Of a DNA stretch of 64,000 nt, positions 9,852-19,178 are shown in pieces (position 1 is the stretch's first letter; the number at the start of each line of letters is the position of its first letter). The stretch is from Pelagicoccus sp. SDUM812002. Its GTDB lineage: Bacteria; Verrucomicrobiota; Verrucomicrobiia; Opitutales; Opitutaceae. The stretch is taken from the NCBI RefSeq assembly GCF_031127835.1, contig NZ_JARXHX010000014.1, forward strand, positions 1 to 64,000, written 5' to 3'. The notes under the pieces are model-generated. The model had not been told where the DNA came from. It searched no databases and was given only the letters and a program-made list of their open reading frames with translations. The position numbers and the translations under genes were made by a program.

Positions 9852-11534
9852 TCAGTCTTCCGACGGCGTGAGATCGATGTCTGCAATCTCGGAGATGCGT
9901 CGCATGGCGAAGGTGCCGCTGACTTGGAGGGGCTGGCTGTTGAGGCCGGTAAGCGTTTCGGCGTAGGTGCCGCCGAGGACGGTGGTTCCCCAACCGGAAA
10001 CAGAGGCCCCGCTGGGAGGTTCGTTCGTGAAAGTAAATTCGCAGGTGCGACCGATCGAGTAGCTCTCTTGTCCTTCCCCTAGCTTGAGGGCGAAGGAGGC
10101 ATCTAGGTTGTCGTGGTCTGGGTGATACGAGTGGACGAAGGGGTTGGTGGGATCGTCGTAAGGGATAGAAATATTACAGGTGGCGGTGTCGCCGATTGCG
10201 ACGGAGCCGGTGGCTGCGATGAAGGGAACGAGTGGCATTTGGGCGGCGAAGTAGCGCTGCGGCGATACGCCTGACTGAGCGTAACTTTGGATAGCGTCCT
10301 CGCTGATAGCGATTCCGCGTGGGTTGCCAGGCGAAGCGAGGGCGCCAACGTACGCTTGCGAGAGGAGGCGGGCGACGCCTTCGCCGTCAACGTGCATGAG
10401 GAAAATCAGCTCGAAGGGGCGGGAAGTGGTGGAGCCGGACGGATTAGGAGAGATGTTTACTACGTTGCTTACGGTTGCTTTGGAAAGCCAGAGACCCGCA
10501 GTGCTGGCGGCTTGAGCGCTCACAGGCAGCCGGACGTCGGTTAAGGAAGACGTATCGCGTATTCGTAATATGGATGCGTGATGGGCGTTTGAGTTCGTTA
10601 GTTCGCGGCGGTCGACACCGAAATCGAGGTTGGCTCTGCCTGAAGCCGGAAGGGTGACAGTGAAGGAGCCTTCAATCGGAATCTGATCGTAGGAACCGGT
10701 GGAGCTGTTGAATACGCGTCTGAATAGGGTGACGCTGCCGTTGATGCCAGGTTGGCCGCTTGGGGCTGGTACAGAGTTTTCTAGGTTGATGGTCAGCGTG
10801 AGGCTGGTGGTGGACCGATTGGTGACGCCAACTGTAATGGAATTTAGGGTACGCCCGAATGCGAGCCCGTCGTCGCTGGGTAGTTCGTATTCAAGGGGTG
10901 CGGTAAAGTTGCTGACGGTGGCGGTTTGAAACCAGTAAGCCGCTTGAGGGTCGATGGTTTCGGTGCTGGGCGAGACCTGTATGGGATTGGATGCATTTAG
11001 CGGTCCGCCTGTGTATTTGTAGATCTTGGACGAGGGAGAAAGTACGGTGGTGTTGGCTGATGGGAAGCTGGCAAAGTACTTGGAGAAGGTAGGCGTTTGG
11101 GAGAGAGCGGGAAACCCCAAGAAATTGGCTCCGGAGATTTGCCACGAGGCGGCGGGTGGAAGCGGCTTTTGCTTGAGGACTAGGGAGGTTGCTCCTTCGG
11201 AGTGTATCAGGTATGCGGAGTTTCCGATGAAGCGGGAAAGGGTTTGCTCGTTGGCGTCGCCGCGTTTCCAGATCGTCCACTCTTCGCTCTGGGTGGTTGG
11301 CAGTGAGGGCGAGGTGGTGAAGGTGACTTGGTCTGGATTTGGGTTCCATCTCCAGACGTCGGTGATGTTTGGATACGCTGAGAGAAGGTCGGAAACCGTC
11401 GCGTAGGATGCGTCGCCTGAGAGCCAGATACTGTTCCAGCCATCTGCTAGGGCATAGGTTTTGTTGACCCACTGGGCGTGGGTGTTGAGGGCGGTCGAGC
11501 AGATCGCGAGGAGGAAGAAGGCGGTCTTTTTCAT
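9852..11534 (-). CDS. Secreted protein of unknown function, operon partner of the giant protein
   Basis: 560 aa. A signal peptide is clear (MKKTAFFLLAICSTALNTHA, cleavage likely after AHA/AQ). The mature part begins WVNKTYALADGWNSIWLSGD and is rich in Ser/Thr and beta-strand-like stretches, with no catalytic motif that I recognise. The stretch YDDPTNPFVHSYHPDHDNLD is Asp/His-rich and could bind metal. The start codon overlaps the stop of the upstream gene by 4 bp (ATGA, 11531-11534), so translation is probably coupled, and the S74 gene follows after 41 bp. The N-terminal GWNSIWL pattern recurs in secreted proteins of this phylum as I know them, but I can assign no role. It is likely a periplasmic or surface component made together with the fibre and the giant protein. 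Confidence 0.85.
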   Translation of the reverse strand: MKKTAFFLLAICSTALNTHAQWVNKTYALADGWNSIWLSGDASYATVSDLLSAYPNITDVWRWNPNPDQVTFTTSPSLPTTQSEEWTIWKRGDANEQTLSRFIGNSAYLIHSEGATSLVLKQKPLPPAASWQISGANFLGFPALSQTPTFSKYFASFPSANTTVLSPSSKIYKYTGGPLNASNPIQVSPSTETIDPQAAYWFQTATVSNFTAPLEYELPSDDGLAFGRTLNSITVGVTNRSTTSLTLTINLENSVPAPSGQPGINGSVTLFRRVFNSSTGSYDQIPIEGSFTVTLPASGRANLDFGVDRRELTNSNAHHASILRIRDTSSLTDVRLPVSAQAASTAGLWLSKATVSNVVNISPNPSGSTTSRPFELIFLMHVDGEGVARLLSQAYVGALASPGNPRGIAISEDAIQSYAQSGVSPQRYFAAQMPLVPFIAATGSVAIGDTATCNISIPYDDPTNPFVHSYHPDHDNLDASFALKLGEGQESYSIGRTCEFTFTNEPPSGASVSGWGTTVLGGTYAETLTGLNSQPLQVSGTFAMRRISEIADIDLTPSED

Positions 11535-12415
11535 CGAGAGATCAGACGGAAGAAGGAGTTCGACCGGCTGACGTACACATTAGTGACGCCTGTGGTCTCG
11601 GAGCGCAGGGTGGTGTTAGTCGCGGTGTCTTGTTCTGCCGCGCTGACTGCGAAGGGAAGAGGCGTCCAGGTAACCAGATCGGATGAGGCCTCAAGCCGGT
11701 AGATGCGGCCGAAAATCGCGTAGAACTCCAGTCGCATATACTCAGACCCGATCTCCTTTACTTTGAGTTCAAGGGTTGTCGTGTGGTCGTCTGTGTAGGT
11801 TCCGGCAGTGTAGTCTGCCCAATTGCTGATACCGTCATTGTTAAAGTCGCTGTCGCGATCGATCAGTGACAAGTCCCACCCGTCTAGACCCGGCTGATAG
11901 CCAGCGATGTGGAGTTGAGACTCTTCCCACGAATCGGGAAGTCCGTCGCCATCGGAGTCGACTCCGAGCGTGAGATCCAGTCTCCGACGTTCGGCTGGAT
12001 TGCCAACGACGGGAGCTTGAGCGATTTCGAGAGGATAGAAAAGTTGTCCTCCAACGTTAATGGCGATGGTGAAAGCGTCGTCGGGCCGGAGGGCGATTGA
12101 GCTGTAGCTGCCTGTGGCGACTCGCATCATATCGATGCGGAGGCGTAATTGGTAGTTGTGGTCGGCCTGTCCAGGATTTGTAAGACGCTCGCGTAGTATT
12201 TCTTTGTCGCCTTGGTATAGAATGACCGAGGCGTCTCCTGCTGGAATAAGATCGCCGTAGGCGTCGCGGACGTCGCCGTAGATCGTGTAGTAAGGTGCGG
12301 GCGGAAACGCCCATGCGGGGGAGATCGTTGAGAGCAGTAGGCCCAATAGGACTACCAATCTGCCGCAGTTGCGGAGATTGCTCAGATTTGGGCTAGGTAA
12401 GTTAGTGGAGTTCAA
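11531..12415 (-). CDS. Secreted protein with calcium-repeat-like (TSP3) segment, first gene of the operon
   Basis: 294 aa. The N-terminus has a short leader and a hydrophobic core (RLVVLLGLLLSTISPAWA) fitting a signal peptide. The next part (YYTIYGDVRDAYGDLIPAGD) looks like a carboxypeptidase-regulatory or Cna-B-like beta domain. Residues about 150-205 carry VDSDGDGLPDSWE and DRDSDFNNDGISNWADY, thrombospondin type-3-like calcium-binding repeats. The C-terminus (YRLEASSDLVTWTPLP) resembles the end module common in verrucomicrobial exported proteins. It starts the minus-strand operon and overlaps the next gene by 4 bp. The roughly 360 bp upstream separate it from a divergent broken metalloprotease gene and should hold the operon promoter. 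Specific function unknown. Confidence 0.82.
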   Translation of the reverse strand: MNSTNLPSPNLSNLRNCGRLVVLLGLLLSTISPAWAFPPAPYYTIYGDVRDAYGDLIPAGDASVILYQGDKEILRERLTNPGQADHNYQLRLRIDMMRVATGSYSSIALRPDDAFTIAINVGGQLFYPLEIAQAPVVGNPAERRRLDLTLGVDSDGDGLPDSWEESQLHIAGYQPGLDGWDLSLIDRDSDFNNDGISNWADYTAGTYTDDHTTTLELKVKEIGSEYMRLEFYAIFGRIYRLEASSDLVTWTPLPFAVSAAEQDTATNTTLRSETTGVTNVYVSRSNSFFRLISR

Positions 12416-12776
12416 TCACTCCCAAAACGGCGAAAATACTCACGAGTTGAGGAGTTTCATTGTCGCTCGCGAGAATTTAAAGTCATGGCAGGGGACACCG
12501 CCTAGGTGATCGGTGCAGCCTCTTCTTACCGTATCGAGGATTTTTGGCGGGTATCCTTCCTTTTCGTGAATGATGACAGTGCCGGCATTGATGCGGCGGT
12601 TTGGTATCTGTAGATGGTTATGTTTCGGTTAACGTTCTTCGAATTCCGACAAGGTTCTTAAGGCTCTCGATTCGATAAAGTTTGGGGTTTGACCAGGTAC
12701 AATCGGTCGCGCCATAAGATCTGCGGTTCTCGTCCTCATTCGGGGATTTTATCGTTTGTATTCCAACCTAGCGATT
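12416..12776. promoter_or_regulatory. Divergent intergenic region upstream of the secreted-protein operon
   Basis: This 361-bp gap lies between two divergent genes, so it must hold promoters both ways. On the plus strand TTGACC (12689-12694) and CATAAG (12713-12718), 18 bp apart, could be -35/-10 boxes, but they are weak matches and unsupported. No coding potential or strong repeat was seen. Confidence 0.3.
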
Positions 12777-15334
12777 ATGAAATACCCCCTTTTGCTATCT
12801 CTGTTACTAGCATTCACGACGATCGGCCTGCCATCGTTTGCTCAAGAGTCCCAATCCGACGAGTCGGATGCGGAAGAGTCGAAGGCAGAGGAAGGGAATA
12901 AGGAAAAAACGATCGCTGAACTTACCGAGGAGAGCGATCTGAGCGAAGGCCTTTTCGATTTCTACCGAGACCGGAAAACAGGTAAGGTGCGACTGCTGCT
13001 TACCGAAGATGATCTGGACAAGGAATACTTGTATTTTTCTTATGTTGAAAACGGTGTAGCTGAAGCTGACTGGGCAATACGAGGAGCCTATAAGATCCAA
13101 ACCGCTAAGGTTTTTGAGATTCGGCGTTTTTTCGACCAGATCGAATTCGTCGAAAAGAATACCAGCTATTACTTCGACTCGGAAAAAGCGATTTCCCGAG
13201 CGTCTAATGCGAACGTTTCCGACTCCGTTTTCTACCAAGCGAAAATCGAGCAAGAAGACGAGGAAACCAAGGAATTACTCTTAGATGTGGACGGTCTATT
13301 TCTTGGCGAATCGTTTTATCAATTTTCTCCAGCGCCGGATCCCGATAAAAAACCACATGAAGTTTTTTCCATGGGTAAACTTAGCAAGGAGAAGTGAAAG
13401 ATACGGGAGATTAAGAACTACCCTTCGAATACAGATGTGATCGTGGAATATGTCTACAAAACGAAAAGCCTTACCTGCGGGGTAGTCCAGCTGTCACTGA
13501 CCCGCGAAACCTAAGTTTCGTCGTCCAGCACTCTTTGCTGTTGGCTCCGGAAGAGCCGATGGAGCCACGGTTCGATGATCCAAGAGTTGGATACTTCGGG
13601 CATCAGGTCACCGATCTTTCCTCTACAGACGTTACTCCTTACCGGGATGTGATCGAACGGTGGCGTTTGGAGAAAAAGGATACTGACGCCGAAATGTCAG
13701 AACCATTGAAACCTATTGTCTTTTGGATCGAAAATACGACGCCGGTAGAGATACGTCCAATAATCGAGAAAGCCGCTCTTCGCTGGAACGACGCTTTTGA
13801 AACCGCAGGTTTTATCAACGCTCTCCAAGTAAAGACCCAGCCTGACGACGCGGAGTGGCAAGCGGGTGACCTGCGATATAACGTGCTACGGTGGACGTCT
13901 TCGCCTACGCCCCAGTTTGGAGGCTACGGCCCCAGTTTTCACGATCCGCGAACAGGTGAGATTCTTGGGGCAGATATCATGCTCGAGCACTCTGTCATCA
14001 GTCGCCAGTCGCTCAGTTCGGACGTGATGGGAGAGGGCGCGAATCTTGATGCGTGGAAAGAACAAAATCCCGAACGGTGCTCGGCATCTTTTCACGCTCA
14101 CAACGAAACCTTGTTTGGCTTGGCCACTTTGGAAGCTCTCGGGGCGGACGGTGAAGAAGAGCAGCGATTGATAGAAGAGTTTTTATATTATCTGATCCTA
14201 CACGAGATTGGCCATACCCTCGGACTGAATCACAACTTCCGCTCGAGCTACCTGCACACTCGAGAAGATTTGAACGATCCAGATAAGACTTATTCGCTCG
14301 GCCTATACGGCTCCGTGATGGATTATCCCGCGGTTCCATTCGCCAAGATGGGTGAAAAGCAAAACCAATATTGGACCACGCGACCCGGCCCGTATGATGA
14401 GTGGGCGATTGCATTTGGCTACACGCCCGGATTGCAGGGCGAGGATTTGGAAGCCCACCTAGCAAAGTCCACCCAGCCGGAATTAGCCTTCGCTAACGAC
14501 GCAGATGACATGCGAGCCCCGGGCAAAGCGATTGACCCGAGGGCCATGATCTACGATATCAGTTCAGATCCAATCGGGTTTTCGCTGGATCAAATAGAAC
14601 TTATCAAAGCGGTACAACCGAGATTCAAGGATCGCCTTTTAAAGGAAGGAGCATCATATCAGTATCTACTGAACGGATACAATTTGAGCCTACGCCGCTA
14701 TGGGAATGCCTTCGAGACTGTTTCCCGTTTCATCGGTGGTGTCTATATTGATCGGGCTGTTGTGGGGCAAAAGGACGGAGCGGAACCGTTGACGCCTGTA
14801 GACGCAGTAGATCAGAGAAGGGCTATGGACGTTTTGTCCGACAAGCTTTTCGCTGCGGACGCGTTCGACGCCTTCGACGATGTAGCGCGCCAACTTTTGC
14901 CGCAACGCAGAGGCTTCGACCACTACGAAACCACGGAAGATCCGAAGCTGCATGCGAATGCTTTGGGAATTCAAAAGGAAATCTTAGACCATCTCCTCCA
15001 CTCCAGAGTGCTGGCCCGCGTTACGGATTCGACTCTGTACGGAAACCAATATTCCGTGGATCAAGTTTTCACGGACCTGACCCAAGCTATTTTTGAAGCC
15101 GATTTGAATACATCGGTAAATACGATTCGGCAGAACCTGCAACTCGAGTACGTGGACCGCTTGGTCGGTATTGTAAGTGATGGTGGGTATGACCGAATAA
15201 GCCGATCCATGGCCTTGAACCGTTTGCGTTGGATCGAAGTAAACGTCGCGCCGCGCCGCGCGGATGACCTGCAAACACGAGCTCACCGAGAGCATGTTCT
15301 TTATCGGATAAAAAGCGGACTGGATCCAAAGTAA
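12777..15334 (+). pseudogene. Broken zinc-dependent metalloprotease (DUF5117/DUF4953 family)
   Basis: The intact ancestor would be a secreted protease of about 850 aa. The ATG at 12777 precedes a signal peptide (MKYPLLLSLLLAFTTIG). The first frame matches the DUF5117 pattern (GLFDFYRDRKTGKVRLLL) and stops at a TGA at 13395-13397. The same frame continues with KIREIKNYPSNTDVIVEYVY, so that TGA is a nonsense mutation. At about 13470-13480 the homology jumps to another frame (GSPAVTDPRNLSFVVQHS), which runs to 15334 and holds the zinc site HEIGHTLGLNHNF and YGSVMDYP. That shift means one base lost or two gained. With a stop and a frameshift ahead of the catalytic part, no active enzyme is expected. 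Family assignment rests on the linked PRNLSFVVQHS / DDPRVGYF / HEIGH motifs. Confidence 0.85.
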
Positions 15335-15453
15335 TGGATTCGGGGATTTAATCTGAACACTGCCAGAAGGTGAGCAATCTCGATATTTTAATGTGTCTCA
15401 ACCTAGTTTACCGAGAGCCCGTTTAGAAGAGGTACACTCGAAGTTTTTTTGTC

Positions 15454-16819
15454 ATGGATCGTCGAAATTTTGTGAGCTATTTAGCCCTAGGTGGCGCTGG
15501 TCTGGCACTGGGATCCTCTCTTCGCTCCGCTGAAACGAACGGTACTCTGATTCGTCTTGGGATCATCGGTTGCGGCTGGTTTGGCGGAATGAACTTTCAA
15601 GCGTTTGCGAGGGTTGCGAACGTGAGGGTCGTTTCAATCTGCGATCCTAACATTCTCCACTTGGAATACCCAGCGTCTAATTGCCTCCCACCAGTCGGAC
15701 TCCCCACTCGTATTCGCCGACTATCGTAAAATGCTCGAGGCCGAACCGCTCGACGTGGTGATCGTGGCGACTCCGGACCACTGGCATGCTCTACCTGCGA
15801 TAGAGGCGATGAAAGCGGGAATAGATGTTTACTTGGAGAAACCGGTAAGCGTCGATGTGCGAGAGGGAGAGGCACTGCTATCAACCGCTCGAGAGTATAA
15901 ATGTATCGTTCAGGTGAATACCCAACGACGCAGTAATCCTTTTTACTCGGAAATGGCTGAGAAATACCTGCGCAGTGGCCGTCTCGGAAAAGTGGGGCTG
16001 GTCGAGTGTTTCAGCTATTTGAGTCTCGAAGGCTGGCAAGCGGGGTCGATCCCCGATGCTGACGTTCCAGATCATTTGGATTACGAGCTTTGGGCCGGGC
16101 CCGCTCCGAAGCTTCCCTACAAAGGCATCCTCGAAGATCGCGGGTGGCGATCTTTCATGGAATATGGCAATGGGGTTATCGGGAATCTTGGGGTGCACAC
16201 TTTGGATAAGGTTCGTTGGTTGCTAGACTTGGGATGGCCGGAATCGGTGAGCTCTACCGGCTCTCGTTTTCATGAGGAATCCTTCTCGAACGTGCCTGAT
16301 ACGATGGATTGCGTATTGAGGTATCCAGACCTCAACGTCAGCTGGAAACATCGCATGTGGGGCGTCTCTCCCATTCCGCAGCGTCATTGGAGCGACCAAT
16401 GGGGCGCTCGTTTTATCGGCAGCGAGGGTACCTTGACGGTCACTATGTTCGAATATGTTTTTACTCCCGCCAACGGTGGGTCGCGAGAAGGGATTCACAT
16501 GCTGTCGCAGTCTGGCGATCTGGAAAATATCGAATTTGATAGGTTGATGTCAGCTTATCTAGATACGGAGAACCGGCACGTGCTCGATTTTTTAGCTTCT
16601 CGGGAAGCGAGAGGAAGTCGGCTGCCGATCGCAGATATTGAGCAAGGCCATATCTCTTCGGCATGTTGTATTTTGGGTAACCTCTCGCTCGACCTTGGGC
16701 GGCCGCTGGCGTACGATCCATTTACGCGATCAATCACCGGAGACGAGGAGGCGACGAGACGTCTTGCGCGGCCTTATCGCGGAAATTGGATACACCCTGG
16801 GCTGAAAGAAGACGTTTGA
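15454..16819 (+). pseudogene. Frameshifted Gfo/Idh/MocA-family oxidoreductase
   Basis: The first part (15454-15729) begins MDRRNFVSYLALGGAGLALG, an export leader, then the NAD(P)-binding start RLGIIGCGWFGGMNFQAF and VVSICDP. It then loses homology. The second part picks up in the next frame with RLIASHQSDSPLVFADYRKM and runs to 16819 with VIVATPDHWHALPAIEAMKAG and the catalytic-lysine motif YLEKPVSVDV. The frame change falls near 15668-15677. Both halves otherwise match a complete secreted Gfo/Idh/MocA protein of about 455 aa acting on sugars or polyols. The 1089-bp downstream frame could be translated alone but would lack the dinucleotide-binding half, so the gene is called non-functional. 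It follows the broken metalloprotease by 119 bp. Confidence 0.83.
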
Positions 16820-16846
16820 CTCTCTGAGAGGGGAAGTGCGGCTAGG

Positions 16847-17368
16847 GTACATTTTCGAGCGGGTTGCGAAGGCACTGCCTCCTACGACGGGAGTAGTGAA
16901 TCGATCGGTATAACGGATTCGTTTGTTCTGCCCAATCCTGGTACAACCTTCTCCGGCTGGCGCTACCTCACGCTGTCGGAGTGCTCGACACTCTAGCTGC
17001 GCATCCTTTGAGCGACTTGGACAGAAACGGAGTCAAGCGACTCGAAGAGTACGATTTTAGTCTCTTTGCCCCGGAAATTGTTGGGTCAGCGATCATCCTC
17101 GAGGTACCCGGGTCACCCGGCGATCCGTTGCACGGCGATCTATCTTACTACCGTAACCGTTTGGCCGTAGACCTTGAATACACGATTCAACGTTTCGACT
17201 CTTCCAGCAGGTGGGTGCCGGCGAAATCTTGAGAGCCTCGGCATCATTGCCCAAGAGTATGCACTCGGCGCTTCCAACCATGTAAGCGAGATTGTTTATT
17301 CGGATATTCCGCTCGCGTCGGTCGATGACGTGCTACTCGGGGTCCGAGTACGTCTCTTAGAACATTGA
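16847..17368 (+). pseudogene. Decayed C-terminal remnant of a secreted protein
   Basis: Three short stretches in shifting frames read as the end of one exported verrucomicrobial protein: SESIGITDSFVLPNPG and FSGWRYLTLS (frame of 16847); LSDLDRNGVKRLEEYDFSL then LSYYRNRLAVDLEYTIQRF (frame of 16981); and LESLGIIAQEYALG with ASVDDVLLGVRVRL (frame of 17174). The order, a DxDxNG calcium-like repeat followed by YYRR...LEYTIQ and a closing VRVRL strand, matches the usual C-terminal module of such proteins. No start region is left, and at least two frameshifts separate the pieces. Function of the ancestor unknown. Confidence 0.6.
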
Positions 17369-17430
17369 GTGGAACGGCAGCATCGGTTGATGTGAGCTTC
17401 TTCACTGTAAATGAACAGGACATGCAGTCC

Positions 17431-17456
17431 AAGCTCGTAGCGAAGCGTACGAGCTT
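17431..17456. repeat. Perfect 9-bp inverted repeat (hairpin)
   Basis: AAGCTCGTA (17431-17439) and TACGAGCTT (17448-17456) are perfect inverted arms around an 8-nt loop, lying between the end of a relic and the convergent esterase gene. No run of T follows on either strand, so it is not a clear intrinsic terminator. A REP-like element is possible. Confidence 0.5.
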
Positions 17457-17536
17457 CTATCCGCTAGCAAAGGCTGTCCATGCTTACGGGTGTCCGTCCC
17501 GGTAGCCGTGGTTCGTAAACAACTACCAAGGGAAAC

Positions 17537-18385
17537 TCACTGGGTGAAAACGGCTCTGAGGCCCATGCTGATGGAAGGGGCTACCATTGTGAAATGGTCG
17601 AAACCGGGGAGAAGGACTGTCTCGTAGCTATCCGGAGCTGCCCATTTGGAGTCGAGCAGGGAGCGCAGCGGTTTTAAGTCATCGATGAAGTAGGTGGGGT
17701 CCTCCAAATCGCCGGTAACGACGAAGAGGCGGCAATCGCGCGGGGGAAGTCCGGCTGCAGTCTCTTCAAGCAGCTCGAGCTGTCCCGCGAGAAAGGGGCT
17801 GCCGGCGACGATGCCTTGGAACGCTTCGGGTTGTTTCGTGTAAGCATAGAGCGAAAAGAGTCCACCCAAGGAGTGTCCGAAGAGGTAGCGTTGCTCGGAG
17901 TCCGCGGGGATATTGGCTTGGATCTCGGGAAACGCTTCGGAGAGTAGGAATTCAAGGAATCGAGATCCGCCGCCAGAGTCCTCTTCTCCGTCGTAGGGTT
18001 GCGGGCTGAGGTCGCGGGAGCGATGATTTCCGTTTTCAAGATCGAGTGTTCCGTATCCAATTCCAACTACAATAGCAGCAGGTACTGCTCCGCTCCAGCT
18101 AAGCTCCGTGGCGACGGAGCACATCATGGGAAACGTGTGGTCGCCATCGAGGGCGTAGATGACGGGGAATTTCCTGTCCGGTTGAGCTGCAGCGTCCGGC
18201 GGAACGCGAACGTAGAGGACGAACGCATCGCCGACTGTTTCGGAACGGAGGGAAAGAACCTCGGTGCCCGTGAGCACGGGAAGCTCGCTGGTAGAGACAT
18301 CGGCGGAAAGAGTCGATCCAAGGGAAAAGAGAAAGGTGGCGAGCGCTGCCAGGAAGATGGGAGGGGTGTGGGTCGATTGCTTCAT
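17537..18385 (-). CDS. Secreted alpha/beta-hydrolase esterase
   Basis: 282 aa from the ATG at 18385; a GTG at 18403 would add six residues. Residues about 5-30 form a signal peptide (PIFLAALATFLFSLGSTLSA). The body matches the putative-esterase/Fes family: FPVIYALDGDHTFP, the oxyanion-side VVGIGYG, the nucleophile elbow GHSLGG (serine in the middle), FVVTGDLEDP with a likely acid, and a C-terminal FDHFTM supplying the histidine. All triad positions appear present, so it should hydrolyse an ester, either a siderophore/enterobactin-type ester or an acyl sugar. It stands alone, convergent with the decayed plus-strand genes, and is one of the few intact genes between 12.8 and 25.6 kb. Confidence 0.85.
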   Translation of the reverse strand: MKQSTHTPPIFLAALATFLFSLGSTLSADVSTSELPVLTGTEVLSLRSETVGDAFVLYVRVPPDAAAQPDRKFPVIYALDGDHTFPMMCSVATELSWSGAVPAAIVVGIGYGTLDLENGNHRSRDLSPQPYDGEEDSGGGSRFLEFLLSEAFPEIQANIPADSEQRYLFGHSLGGLFSLYAYTKQPEAFQGIVAGSPFLAGQLELLEETAAGLPPRDCRLFVVTGDLEDPTYFIDDLKPLRSLLDSKWAAPDSYETVLLPGFDHFTMVAPSISMGLRAVFTQ

Positions 18386-18512
18386 TGGAGCGATTTTAAG
18401 CACGTTTGGTGCCGTTTGTCTTTGAAGTAGCGAGCTGCGTTTATCTTCGCTCGGTTGGATTTGTCGATTTCAAGGACCCTCCCCGTGGCGTGGTTCTGGC
18501 TTGAAGAATGAA

Positions 18513-18943
18513 ATGTCTAGATTTCCGTTGATCGCCCTTATCTCTGTTGTCTTTTCCAACGCCACTTGTTCTTTCGCTGAAACAGAAACCGAGGAGGCTC
18601 CTGAACCAGCGAATAATTTAGTTTATGCCGTGGATTGGAAACAGACTGCAGCTGAGTATCGGGCATTGTACTACGTGGTCGAGTCATGGCTGACCGTGCT
18701 AAGGGATACTTCGAATAAGCAGAAGCTTCAGGACGAAAAACTGAAACCTTCGAGATCGTCGTTTTCCTAGGGGATAACCTAAACGACTTTCGCCGCTAAT
18801 ACTACAGTGAGGGCATAGATGAATGTATCGAATTAATGAATACGGATCGTATGGGAGTCGATACATTCTCTATCCAAATCCCACTGATGGGCACTGAATA
18901 CGGGCGATTTATGAGGAAAGCGAACCCGCGACGAGCGAATTGA
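18513..18943 (+). pseudogene. Relic of a 5'-nucleotidase, lipoprotein e(P4) family (HAD phosphatase)
   Basis: An N-terminal piece starts MSRFPLIALISVVFSNATCS and contains VDWKQTAAEYRALYY, the family's WxQTAAEYRAL signature. It runs into a stop at 18768-18770. A shifted frame then gives FEIVVFLGDNLNDF, the family's C-terminal GDNLxDF motif, and after one stop MGVDTFSIQIPLMGTEYG, which aligns with the closing FxxLPNPMYGxWE region. The central HAD domain with the catalytic DxDxT is missing. So the gene has lost about half its length by deletion and carries at least one frameshift and one stop. It cannot be functional. Confidence 0.68.
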
Positions 18944-19178
18944 ATCGGTCGATCTTGAAGTCGGCGGCAAGTCGTGAAGCGTGGGCGCGACGGCTGCAAG
19001 ATTTAGGCGGGTGTGTCGAGGAATTACAAAATGCAGGGTAGGCGCAGAATCGAACCGATGCAGGAATTGGCTGGCCTCTGAGAGATAAGGGACCCTCGTG
19101 GACATAGTAATGAAAAAGCCGTTGCCTTTGGTCCTTATTGATGGATCCGATCGCGTACTTCAAAAATAGAAGAGATCT

